Assembly: GCA_015069525.1 (NCBI GenBank) | Contig: SVIK01000063.1 | Span: 1-8,856, forward strand | Reading direction: 5' to 3' | From: Clostridiales bacterium | GTDB taxonomy: Bacteria; Bacillota; Clostridia; Christensenellales; Borkfalkiaceae | Length of the DNA: 8,856 nt | Shown here: piece after piece, positions 1 to 6,110 of the stretch | Layout: each line of letters starts with the position of its first letter | Position numbering within the stretch: the first letter of the stretch is position 1 | Notes under the pieces: generated by a model | Told to the model about the DNA's origin: nothing | The model's database searches: none | Seen by the model: the letters and a program-made list of their open reading frames with translations, nothing else | Made by a program: the position numbers and the translations under genes

Positions 1-1032
1 GACTAAAATAATCAATCCGCAAAGTCCGAATTGCGCCAAAAAGTCTAACGTAAATGCATGCCCTCCCGAACCGTGCCCACCATGCACGAACGAACCGAAA
101 AGCGGATACTTATAGAAGGTGTTCAGCGACATTTCATAGTATAAAATTCGGTTATCTTCGCTATTTTCTATCCCCTCTACACCGCCAGCCAACGCTCTTA
201 AACGAAGGGATATTGCATCGTTTCCTATTAAATCCGCCAAGAAGATTAAAATTCTTGCAATCACCGTATAAAATAAGATTACGAACAAAATAACCGCAAC
301 CAATAAAATAAGCATTTCTTTGGAACGCATATTTTTCTTAAATAAATACAAGAAGCAACTAATGATAGAAAGCAAAAATGCAATCGTATACCCCGAGTTT
401 ACGGCAAGAACAATAATCAAAATGGACATAACAAGCGACGTCCATCTCTTTATCTTGCCTTGCTTATGCGCCAAGATAATAAGCGGGTGCAATAGAGCGA
501 GCGTATACACAAATTCGTATCCACCGATATTTCTCCAAGAATATTTTACCGCCAGCGCTTCATTGGGGTCGGCAACCGTAGCCAAATATCTTGCCGCGTC
601 GGGATAAATAATCGCCCCAATGAGCGTCGTTGCCACCGTGATGGCAAGCACCGCGAAAATATACTTTGCAAAAAAGGCAATCTTTTTATCCGTTGCATGA
701 TTTACCAAATAATATCCTGCTAGCAAAGGCACCATATCCAAAAGCACACCATACGCCCACAAGATAAGGCTTTCCCTCGGCAAAAAGAAAGTCATCCCTC
801 TCCAACACACAAACGGGAAAAGAAGCAAAATACAATCGTTTACCGATTTATTCCCTTTCGACAAAAATACAAGCGCAACCAATACGACGACGATAAGCAT
901 ATAGAAATACGTCGTCAATACGTCGCTAACAACCCTCGAAATAATCGGCGCTATCGAATACGCTAGCACGAGAATAAGGAGATATTCAATCAAATTCAAT
1001 TTTACCGATTCTTCTTTCTTTTTTCTCAACAT
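1..1032 (-). CDS. O-antigen ligase/polymerase-like membrane protein, C-terminus cut by window edge
   Basis: The reading frame is open from ATG 1032 to base 1 (344 codons, no stop), so the C-terminus lies outside the window. The protein is strongly hydrophobic, with segments near residues 14-32, 42-58, 66-82, 88-110, 118-142, 172-188, 198-230 and 238-266. A hydrophilic loop follows (about 270-325), rich in Arg and Gly/His, containing NRILYYE (294-300), YPLFGSF (309-315) and GGHAFTLDFLAQFG (323-336). That order, an Arg/Glu loop then a His-containing motif before a membrane helix, resembles the Wzy/WaaL (O-antigen ligase) family, which polymerises or transfers lipid-linked glycans on the outer face of the membrane. 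The start lies 3 nt after the upstream glycosyltransferase stop, which indicates one operon. The exact activity (polymerase or ligase) cannot be decided from this fragment. Confidence 0.8.
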   Translation of the reverse strand, partial: MLRKKKEESVKLNLIEYLLILVLAYSIAPIISRVVSDVLTTYFYMLIVVVLVALVFLSKGNKSVNDCILLLFPFVCWRGMTFFLPRESLILWAYGVLLDMVPLLAGYYLVNHATDKKIAFFAKYIFAVLAITVATTLIGAIIYPDAARYLATVADPNEALAVKYSWRNIGGYEFVYTLALLHPLIILAHKQGKIKRWTSLVMSILIIVLAVNSGYTIAFLLSIISCFLYLFKKNMRSKEMLILLVAVILFVILFYTVIARILIFLADLIGNDAISLRLRALAGGVEGIENSEDNRILYYEMSLNTFYKYPLFGSFVHGGHGSGGHAFTLDFLAQFGLCGLIILV

Positions 1033-1035
1033 ACC

Positions 1036-2208
1036 TTAATAGTTCTCTTCTAAGAAGTTCAAAATTTTCCTCGCTTGTACTACGTTTGATTTATTTTCTA
1101 AAACAAACTCTCTTGCTTTTTCACCTTTTTCGTTTCGAAGCATAACGGGCAATGCAAAAATCTCTTTCAACTTTTCCCCTATCCCATCCACCGTTTCTTT
1201 ATCAATCGTATACACGTACGGATAATATTCTTTGGGGATACCTGGCAGTTTCGTCGTCAAAACGGGCGTTCCCGATACCATATACTCCATTGTCTTAGAG
1301 GGGAAGGAATATTTCGTATACTCCGGTTCGCTCGGACGTGGATTGACGAGTAGCGACGCGCGTTGCTCCGCATATACGATTTCGCTATTGGGACGGACAC
1401 CCATATATTTCACGTTATCGCTCGTCTTTGCGATTTCTTCCAATTCCTCACGGTAATCCCCGTCGCCGAAAATATGAAGCTCCGTATTGGGAATATCTGC
1501 CAAAATAAAGCCTTGCACTAGATTTTGTATGCCGTAAAGCTTTGCTATGCTCCCAGCGTATACTACCACTTTCTTGCCAGTATCGTTTTCGTATTTTTCA
1601 CTTTGTCGTATTGTCGGCAACGCATAATCGGCATGCCCCTCCAAAACGATATACGGCTTGTTTTGCTTATTGACTTTTTCGTTCATCTGCTCGGTGAGGA
1701 AAATATATCCGTCCGCTTTATCTAAAAGCTGATTATACTTTTCCGCCGTCTTTCCTCCGTCAAATTGATAATCGGGTAAATCGGTGACTATCATAATAAC
1801 GGGAAAACCACGCTTTTTCGCACCCTTTACCATACCCATCGCATTGGACCTGTTCAAACAATCGCAAATGATAACCGTCTTCTCTTCGCCTTTATGCCTT
1901 TTCACCGCTTTCGTCGCACCCAACATAATCATCGCTTGTCGAAATACGGGCAAATTAATCGTACGATAATAGTGATAGGAAATCCCCTCTTCCTTTTCGT
2001 CTTTTTCACAGATGAATAGTTTTTTCGTGACGTTTCTATTGATTGGTAAACCGGAATAGCAGTATACGTCCGCCCCGTTTTTTGCCAAGCCTTTTATGAG
2101 CAACCCGTGATACTTTTGGTCGGGTTGCAATACAGCCACCGACTTGTCTTTGAATATTTCATTGTATTTTTTATCCGTACAATTCGAATAGCCGTAAAGT
2201 ATTTTCAT
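1036..2208 (-). CDS. GT-B fold glycosyltransferase (GT4/group 1 type)
   Basis: This 390-residue protein has the usual length of a cytoplasmic retaining glycosyltransferase that moves a sugar from a nucleotide donor to a glycan acceptor. The C-terminal donor-binding domain begins near residue 213. It shows VVYAGS (215-220), LHIFGDGDY (244-252), YMGV (268-271), the loop NPRPSEPEYTKYSFPSK (289-305) and EYMVSGTPVL (308-317), where the Glu normally contacts the donor. The N-terminal half is divergent, as expected for the acceptor domain. Its ATG shares one base with the TAA of the deacetylase gene (TAATG). An AAGGAA ribosome binding site (2214-2219) sits 5 nt upstream inside that gene, so the two are probably translationally coupled. 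Donor and acceptor sugars cannot be inferred. Confidence 0.9.
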   Translation of the reverse strand: MKILYGYSNCTDKKYNEIFKDKSVAVLQPDQKYHGLLIKGLAKNGADVYCYSGLPINRNVTKKLFICEKDEKEEGISYHYYRTINLPVFRQAMIMLGATKAVKRHKGEEKTVIICDCLNRSNAMGMVKGAKKRGFPVIMIVTDLPDYQFDGGKTAEKYNQLLDKADGYIFLTEQMNEKVNKQNKPYIVLEGHADYALPTIRQSEKYENDTGKKVVVYAGSIAKLYGIQNLVQGFILADIPNTELHIFGDGDYREELEEIAKTSDNVKYMGVRPNSEIVYAEQRASLLVNPRPSEPEYTKYSFPSKTMEYMVSGTPVLTTKLPGIPKEYYPYVYTIDKETVDGIGEKLKEIFALPVMLRNEKGEKAREFVLENKSNVVQARKILNFLEENY

Positions 2209-2969
2209 TACAGTTCCTTATATGCTATCAATTCCTTTTCAATGATGATATCGCTAACCTTTTGTAAGGGCTCGCCATGACTTCCGCTTTCGTCGCAAAG
2301 CACTCTGTCAATCAATTCCCCTTTCGTATTATAATCGGGATGCACCATCATTTCGCAAATCCCCTCACGCGGATTTTCCACCGTAAAATCCTCCCTACTT
2401 CCAAAATAGGCACAAGTGGTAAATCCTTGTTTTTTAAGTTTCTTGTTATACCATTTTTTTACGATTTTCTTATAAAACGGGATTTTGCCAATATTTCTAT
2501 GCAAACGGATTTTTTTAATATCGTAAGCAAACAGTACGTCCTTTATTGTATCTTCGAAATACACGCAGGTGTGAATATGATGATGAGAATCCGCATGGGA
2601 AATCGTATAACCCAGCGAAAGCAATTTTTCTATTTGCGCCGTCACTTCTTCTTTTATCATGGCAAGCTGTTCTTTCGTCGGCTTCTTTACTCGATTGATT
2701 TTTCCATGAAAACGTCCGTCCTCACAAAAAAACGGGTCTTCTAAAATATTCCTCGTTAAAGGTTTCCCTTCCGTCAAATTGATATGAATACCAATTTTAT
2801 CTAAAAAACCTTTCTCTTTCGCCAACGCAAAAGCCTCTTCAATATACTCGCCGTTAGCGCAAGCCGTCGTGCTCGAAATCAAGTTTTTTTCAAACGCCTC
2901 GGCTATCGCCTTCGAACAGCTTTCCGTCAATCCATAGTCGTCCGCGTTAACAATCAGCTTTTCCTTCAT
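2208..2969 (-). CDS. YdjC/ChbG-family carbohydrate deacetylase
   Basis: This 253-residue protein matches the YdjC/ChbG fold in length and motif order. It has NADDYG (8-13) with the metal/catalytic Asp pair at D10-D11, GIHINLTEGKPL (60-71) with H62, and SHADSHHHIH (124-133), the His-rich metal site. EMMVHPDY (206-213) is the conserved C-terminal His motif. No signal peptide or membrane helix is visible, so it should act in the cytoplasm. Characterised family members remove N-acetyl groups from chitooligosaccharides or related amino-sugar glycoconjugates. Its position between two glycosyltransferase genes suggests deacetylation of a polysaccharide precursor rather than chitin catabolism (inference). 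Its start overlaps the upstream glycosyltransferase by 23 nt, with an AAAAAGG site 9 nt before ATG. The Lys-rich stretch at 166-180 might help membrane association. Confidence 0.88.
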   Translation of the reverse strand: MKEKLIVNADDYGLTESCSKAIAEAFEKNLISSTTACANGEYIEEAFALAKEKGFLDKIGIHINLTEGKPLTRNILEDPFFCEDGRFHGKINRVKKPTKEQLAMIKEEVTAQIEKLLSLGYTISHADSHHHIHTCVYFEDTIKDVLFAYDIKKIRLHRNIGKIPFYKKIVKKWYNKKLKKQGFTTCAYFGSREDFTVENPREGICEMMVHPDYNTKGELIDRVLCDESGSHGEPLQKVSDIIIEKELIAYKEL

Positions 2970-4092
2970 CCTTCATAACCTTTTTGAAAATATCAATATG
3001 CGTTTTTGCTAAATTTTCAATCGTATATTCTTTGATAATGCGCAAAGATTCCTTTCCCGCTTCTTTCAATTTACTCTCGTCGGCAAATAAGCTTTCCACT
3101 TTTTCTTTCAAAGCCGTATCGTCACCCACGGATACGATGTGTCCGTTTGCACCTTCCTCAACTAAATCCAAGCCCGCCATGCATTTATCCGTGGTAATCA
3201 CGGGCAATCCGCAAGCCATAGCTTCATTGACAACCAAACCCCAAACGTCGGAAACGGTCATCAATACGAATAAATCGGAGGCACGATAATATTCCAGCAA
3301 TTCGTCTTTTTTCTTAAAATCGATATAATGGAAATTTGTTAAGCCACTTTCTTTTGTCAGCTTAGCAAACTCTTCGTTCGGCTGTCCGCCTACGATATAC
3401 CAACCGATATCTTTATCCAACTTTTGCGCCGTCTTCAATAAAACGTCGTACCCTTTTCCGTATCCGTTCATATAGGAGAAACGACCAACGGAAATAATCA
3501 CTTTCTTTTCCGTTATGCCAAGCTTTTTGCGAAGTGCACCCTTGTCCTCGTCGCTGGCAATATGCGTCATAATTTCCTTTTCGTAAAGAGAAGTAAACGG
3601 ATGATTGAATATCCTCTCTTCCTTCGAACCGTATTCTAACAATATCTCGTTCGTCTTTTTCGACCCGCACAAAAAATAAGGGACTTTTGAAATAATTTTT
3701 CTTTTCAACTTCTCCGTCAATCCCTTTTTCTTATCGGACGGCACGATACCGTCAATGTTCACAAAATAGGGAATTTTCTTTTTGTTTAAATAACGGAGAT
3801 TTATCATTTGCGAAACGTATCCGTATCCGTCCAACAAAATCACGTCGTATTCGTGCGCGTGTTTTTTCAAAACTTTTACAAAGCCACGAGAAACTTCGCC
3901 AAGCTTAGGGAGCTTTTTACTCTTCAACAGCGTATACTTACAATTTTCAGGTCGCATCGAGCACCACTCTGCGTTGCGTTCGTTATCGTTTTCCTTCAAA
4001 TAATACACGTCGACGTCTGCATATTTCCCCAGTTCGTCCAACCAATTTACTCTATACGGAACCAACGATGACGTTGAAAATAAAATTCTCAT
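2947..4092 (-). CDS. GT-B fold glycosyltransferase (GT4/group 1)
   Basis: This 381-residue protein is a full-length GT4-type enzyme. The N-terminal domain starts with MRILFSTSSLVPYR. The C-terminal Rossmann domain has VGRFSYMNGYGKGYDVLL (202-219), WYIVGG (231-236), the linker YRASDLFVLMTVSDVWGL (269-286) and VVNEAMACGLPVITT (287-301). The usual EX7E donor motif appears here as D282-X7-E290, a variant in which the first acid is Asp. That variant should still be active, because the second Glu and the surrounding NEAMACGLPV block are intact. It is probably cytoplasmic and membrane-peripheral, adding a sugar to a lipid-linked intermediate. It follows the GT2 gene by 23 nt, with an AAAAAGG site about 10 nt before ATG, and overlaps the deacetylase gene downstream. 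Substrates are unknown. Confidence 0.92.
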   Translation of the reverse strand: MRILFSTSSLVPYRVNWLDELGKYADVDVYYLKENDNERNAEWCSMRPENCKYTLLKSKKLPKLGEVSRGFVKVLKKHAHEYDVILLDGYGYVSQMINLRYLNKKKIPYFVNIDGIVPSDKKKGLTEKLKRKIISKVPYFLCGSKKTNEILLEYGSKEERIFNHPFTSLYEKEIMTHIASDEDKGALRKKLGITEKKVIISVGRFSYMNGYGKGYDVLLKTAQKLDKDIGWYIVGGQPNEEFAKLTKESGLTNFHYIDFKKKDELLEYYRASDLFVLMTVSDVWGLVVNEAMACGLPVITTDKCMAGLDLVEEGANGHIVSVGDDTALKEKVESLFADESKLKEAGKESLRIIKEYTIENLAKTHIDIFKKVMKDEGKADC

Positions 4093-4115
4093 CCTCTACC
4101 AACCTTTTTCCTCGT

Positions 4116-5102
4116 TTAACGCAATACCCTCGTCGCCGTATACAAAAGCGATTTATGTATTCTGCCTACCCTTGCCAACAGCCTTACTTTTCCTTGCGGG
4201 AAAGAAGATAAAATCTTCAAATGTTTCTTCCCCTCTACCGCTTCGAAAAAAGAAACCCAACCTTTCTTATCCTTTCTTCTCGCCAAAACGTTCAAGCAAC
4301 CGAGCACCCATCTCGAAAGCAAATACTTTTTCACTTCCGCATTGGAAAGAGTATCGACGAGCTTCACGAATTCTTGATACGCGCTCAGCATTACGTCGAT
4401 AGGCGTAGACGTCATAATCGAGCCCACCGTCGAACGTTGCAAATAATTATATAATCCGTCTTCAATGAACACGCCTTTTTCCGCGTTATCCAATACCCGC
4501 CACATAAAGTGCTGGTCCTCCGACCAACGGATTGCAATATGCCAAATGTCCTTTTCCTTTAACGTAGCTACCTTGAACAGCGCACCAGGCACCAATACCG
4601 TTCTTTCTCTCGTTAGAAACCCGTGCAACAATTGTTCTTTCGTAAGATACGTGACGTTGTCCGTTTTGGGTACTTCTTGAAAAATATTCTCTTCCGTCAC
4701 GTGTTGGAACTTTGAAAAGAGGAAATCCACGTCGGGATTTTTTTCAATCTCGTCCACGTACGCTTGAAGCGCCCACGTCTGCAATACGTCGTCGGAATCC
4801 AAAAACAAAACCCAGTCCCCACACGCGTTTTTCACGCCCGTATTTCTGCATACGCCCACACCGCTGTTCTCTTGGCGAATGATAGAGTAGTTCACCGAAG
4901 CGTTTTGCATTTCTCGCTCAATCACCTGCACGGCGTTATCGGGCGAGCCGTCGTCAACGAATATCACCTCGAAATTTTGAAACGTTTGATTGCACAACGA
5001 ACGAATCGTATTCGCAACGTATTTTTCCGTCTTGTACACGGGCACGACCACGCTGATAAGCGGAGTTTTTTTATTCAATTTTTCGTTCGTCCCTTTTTCC
5101 AT
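4116..5102 (-). CDS. GT-A fold glycosyltransferase family 2
   Basis: This 328-residue protein is the first gene of the leftward polysaccharide operon. The N-terminal GT-A domain has all the family landmarks: ISVVVPVYKTEKYV (16-29), VDDGSPD (49-55) with the nucleotide-binding Asp residues, ENSGVGVCRNTG (78-89), and LDSDD (101-105), the DxD metal/donor motif. SEDQHFMWRVL (194-204) carries the ED pair that includes the likely catalytic base, and QRSTVGS (222-228) follows. No membrane helix is evident, and the last 70 residues are basic (many Lys/Arg), which may mediate membrane contact. It is an inverting enzyme that adds a sugar to a growing lipid-linked glycan, with unknown specificity. ATG 5102 was chosen because an AAAAGG site lies upstream and the conserved block starts 15 residues in. 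A strong promoter lies about 80 nt upstream. Confidence 0.93.
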   Translation of the reverse strand: MEKGTNEKLNKKTPLISVVVPVYKTEKYVANTIRSLCNQTFQNFEVIFVDDGSPDNAVQVIEREMQNASVNYSIIRQENSGVGVCRNTGVKNACGDWVLFLDSDDVLQTWALQAYVDEIEKNPDVDFLFSKFQHVTEENIFQEVPKTDNVTYLTKEQLLHGFLTRERTVLVPGALFKVATLKEKDIWHIAIRWSEDQHFMWRVLDNAEKGVFIEDGLYNYLQRSTVGSIMTSTPIDVMLSAYQEFVKLVDTLSNAEVKKYLLSRWVLGCLNVLARRKDKKGWVSFFEAVEGKKHLKILSSFPQGKVRLLARVGRIHKSLLYTATRVLR

Positions 5103-5136
5103 TTCGTCTTTTACCTTTTCAAGCCGTCTTTACACT

Positions 5137-5176
5137 CATACGCATGCGTAATGACGCGTACGCATATGCGCACACA
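5137..5176. repeat. Alternating purine-pyrimidine palindromic tracts in the operon leader
   Basis: Bases 5137-5150 (14 nt) and 5154-5176 (23 nt) alternate strictly between purine and pyrimidine, mostly CG, CA and TA steps. They include perfect palindromes TACGCATGCGTA (5139-5150) and CGCATATGCG (5161-5170). The longer tract spans the predicted transcription start. In the minus-strand transcript, AUGCGUA (from 5165-5159) can pair with UACGCAU (from 5150-5144) around an 8-nt loop, a possible leader hairpin. Function is unknown. Confidence 0.6.
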
Positions 5177-5180
5177 ATAC

Positions 5181-5209
5181 ATTATATCATTGACAAAATC
5201 ACTTGTCAA
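5181..5209 (-). promoter_or_regulatory. Consensus sigma-A/sigma-70 promoter of the polysaccharide operon
   Basis: On the minus strand there is a perfect -35 TTGACA (5209-5204), an exactly 17-bp spacer, and a perfect -10 TATAAT (5186-5181). The -10 is preceded by TG one base upstream (extended -10). The predicted transcription start is near 5174, giving a leader of about 70 nt before ATG 5102. All elements match consensus, so intrinsic strength should be high and some form of control is likely. Confidence 0.9.
5190..5209. promoter_or_regulatory. Operator-like inverted repeat over the -35 element
   Basis: TTGACAA (5190-5196) and TTGTCAA (5203-5209) are perfect 7-bp arms separated by 6 bp. They cover the minus-strand -35 and most of the spacer. 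A dimeric regulator bound here would block RNA polymerase. The regulator is not identified, and part of the symmetry comes from the -35 sequence itself. Confidence 0.5.
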
Positions 5210-5246
5210 GTAGCCTTATGAAAAAATATACCCGTTTAAGCTACTT
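5208..5246. repeat. Inverted repeat upstream of the polysaccharide promoter
   Basis: AAGTAGC (5208-5214) is repeated in inverted orientation as GCTACTT (5240-5246), with 25 bp between. It begins at the edge of the -35 and extends upstream. It may be a pair of half-sites or chance symmetry. Confidence 0.3.
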
Positions 5247-5250
5247 ATTT

Positions 5251-5291
5251 GCAAAAAATAAGACCTTTTTGCACGATTTATGCGCAAATCG
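5251..5291. repeat. Two adjacent inverted repeats upstream of the Fe-S gene promoter
   Basis: GCAAAAA (5251-5257) pairs with TTTTTGC (5266-5272) across 8 bp. CGATTT (5274-5279) pairs with AAATCG (5286-5291) across 6 bp. Both lie just upstream of the plus-strand -35 at 5302. Neither has a U-tract suited to termination, so a protein-binding role is more likely than a terminator. AT-rich sequence makes chance symmetry possible. Confidence 0.35.
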
Positions 5292-5301
5292 CACATTTAA
5301 C

Positions 5302-5330
5302 TTGTCTTTTTCCGTCTTTTATGGTATACT
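5302..5330 (+). promoter_or_regulatory. Promoter of the QueG-like Fe-S gene
   Basis: The -35 is TTGTCT (5302-5307), the spacer is 17 bp, and the -10 is TATACT (5325-5330) with TG one base upstream (extended -10). The expected start of transcription, about 7 nt past the -10, coincides with ATG at 5337, so the mRNA would be leaderless or nearly so. Confidence 0.8.
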
Positions 5331-5336
5331 ACCCAT

Positions 5337-6023
5337 ATGGAAAAAGAACAACTTTCACAATTGCAACAGGAGATAACGAAGTTCGCGTCCTCGTTAGGGG
5401 CGGATATCGTCGGCTTTTGCACGCTAAAAAAACCGCCGTTAAAGTCCTCTCCGCACTTAACGCACGCAATCTCTATTGCCGTTAAATTATCCGACGCCGT
5501 GCTCTCCACCATAGACAGCGCACCCACGTACGTCTATTTCCAGCACTACCGCACCGCCAATGCGTTGCTCGACAACATCGCCTTTCGCATCACGCAAAAG
5601 CTGGAAAGCTACGGTTTTTCTGCTCTCCCCGTCGCCGCCAGCCAAAGCCAAGGCAAAAATAACCCCTATAACGGTGTCCTTTCCCACAAAACGGTAGCCG
5701 TTTTATCAGGGCTTGGCTTCGTTGGAAAAAGCGGACTGTTCCTCACGGAAAAATACGGAAGCAAGGTCCGTCTTGCCACTATTTTGACAAATCTTCCCGT
5801 CGAAAACGAGCTCCCCGTCCTTGAAAACGGGTGTGGCGATTGCAACGTTTGCGTCAACGCTTGCCCCGCAGGGGCTATCTTCGGGGAAATACCGAAAACG
5901 AACGGTGAACGCAATATCGACCCTGAAAAATGCTCCAAATACATGAAGGAGCACTTTCAAGATATTGGACGGGGTAGCGTTTGCGGAATATGCATCAAGG
6001 TTTGTCCCAAAAATAAATTATAA
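5337..6023 (+). CDS. Short QueG-like protein with two 4Fe-4S clusters
   Basis: This 228-residue protein resembles epoxyqueuosine reductase (QueG) in its core. It has YFQHYRTANALLDN (67-80), GLGFVGKSGLFLTEKYGSKVRLATIL (125-150, like QueG GLGWIGK), then CGDCNVCVNACPAGAI (166-181) and C199 ... CGICIKVCP (216-224). These give the eight Cys (166, 169, 172, 176, 199, 216, 219, 223) of a two-cluster ferredoxin domain. It lacks the C-terminal HEAT-like tRNA-binding part of full QueG and ends right after the last Cys motif. Counting back from GLG, the position of the QueG catalytic Asp (in VDTxPLxER) is Tyr111, so reduction of epoxyqueuosine is doubtful. It is more likely a redox or electron-transfer protein of unknown partner. 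ATG 5337 has no ribosome binding site, and there is no alternative upstream ATG in frame before the stop at 5298. A terminator follows the stop. Confidence 0.82.
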   Translation: MEKEQLSQLQQEITKFASSLGADIVGFCTLKKPPLKSSPHLTHAISIAVKLSDAVLSTIDSAPTYVYFQHYRTANALLDNIAFRITQKLESYGFSALPVAASQSQGKNNPYNGVLSHKTVAVLSGLGFVGKSGLFLTEKYGSKVRLATILTNLPVENELPVLENGCGDCNVCVNACPAGAIFGEIPKTNGERNIDPEKCSKYMKEHFQDIGRGSVCGICIKVCPKNKL

Positions 6024-6032
6024 AATAATCGT

Positions 6033-6068
6033 AAAAGCTGTTCAAAAGAATAGCTTTTTTTCTTTTTC
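6033..6068 (+). terminator. Intrinsic terminator after the QueG-like gene
   Basis: AAAAGCTGTTC (6033-6043), an AAAA loop, and GAATAGCTTTT (6048-6058) form an 11-bp stem with one G-U pair. A T-rich tract runs through 6068. It starts 9 nt after the TAA stop and separates this gene from the permease. Confidence 0.85.
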
Positions 6069-6070
6069 GG

Positions 6071-6079
6071 TGCTATAAT
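6071..6079 (+). promoter_or_regulatory. Extended -10 promoter of the permease gene
   Basis: TGCTATAAT is a perfect extended -10 (TGn plus TATAAT at 6074-6079), ending 31 nt before the permease ATG. No good -35 lies 16-18 bp upstream, because that position is inside the preceding terminator stem. The extended motif probably compensates. Terminator and promoter are packed within about 50 bp. Confidence 0.7.
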
Positions 6080-6095
6080 ATCTTCGAAAATTCAC

Positions 6096-6102
6096 AAAGG
6101 AG
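6096..6102 (+). promoter_or_regulatory. Strong ribosome binding site of the permease gene
   Basis: AAAGGAG lies 8 nt before ATG 6111 and fixes this start, so the unusual His-rich N-terminus is translated. Confidence 0.85.
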
Positions 6103-6110
6103 AAGAAACT

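Larger units (their letters stand above)
5103..5336. promoter_or_regulatory. Divergent intergenic control region
   Basis: The 234 bp between the two divergent genes contain no credible coding sequence. They hold promoters for both directions, several inverted repeats and two alternating purine-pyrimidine tracts, listed separately. The density of symmetrical elements suggests regulation by one or more DNA-binding proteins, or local DNA or RNA structure, but no known operator was recognised. Confidence 0.75.

Noticed and set aside
54..607. Two plus-strand open frames (54-293 and 320-607)
   Set aside because: They lie antisense to the continuous Wzy/WaaL-like membrane protein frame on the minus strand, have no ribosome binding sites and show no recognisable motifs.
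2277..2744. Plus-strand 155-codon open frame
   Set aside because: It is wholly antisense to the deacetylase gene, whose motifs are intact. The composition is that of a shadow frame.
5190..5195. Plus-strand TTGACA as a second promoter for the Fe-S gene
   Set aside because: No acceptable -10 lies 16-18 bp downstream on the plus strand. The sequence is the mirror arm of the dyad.
4764..5213. Plus-strand 149-codon open frame
   Set aside because: It is antisense to the catalytic domain of the GT2 gene, runs through that gene's promoter and leader, and has no family motif.
5241..5262. CTTATTT/AAATAAG hairpin as a terminator
   Set aside because: The stem is only A-T rich with one G-C pair, has no following U-tract on either strand, and no gene ends nearby.
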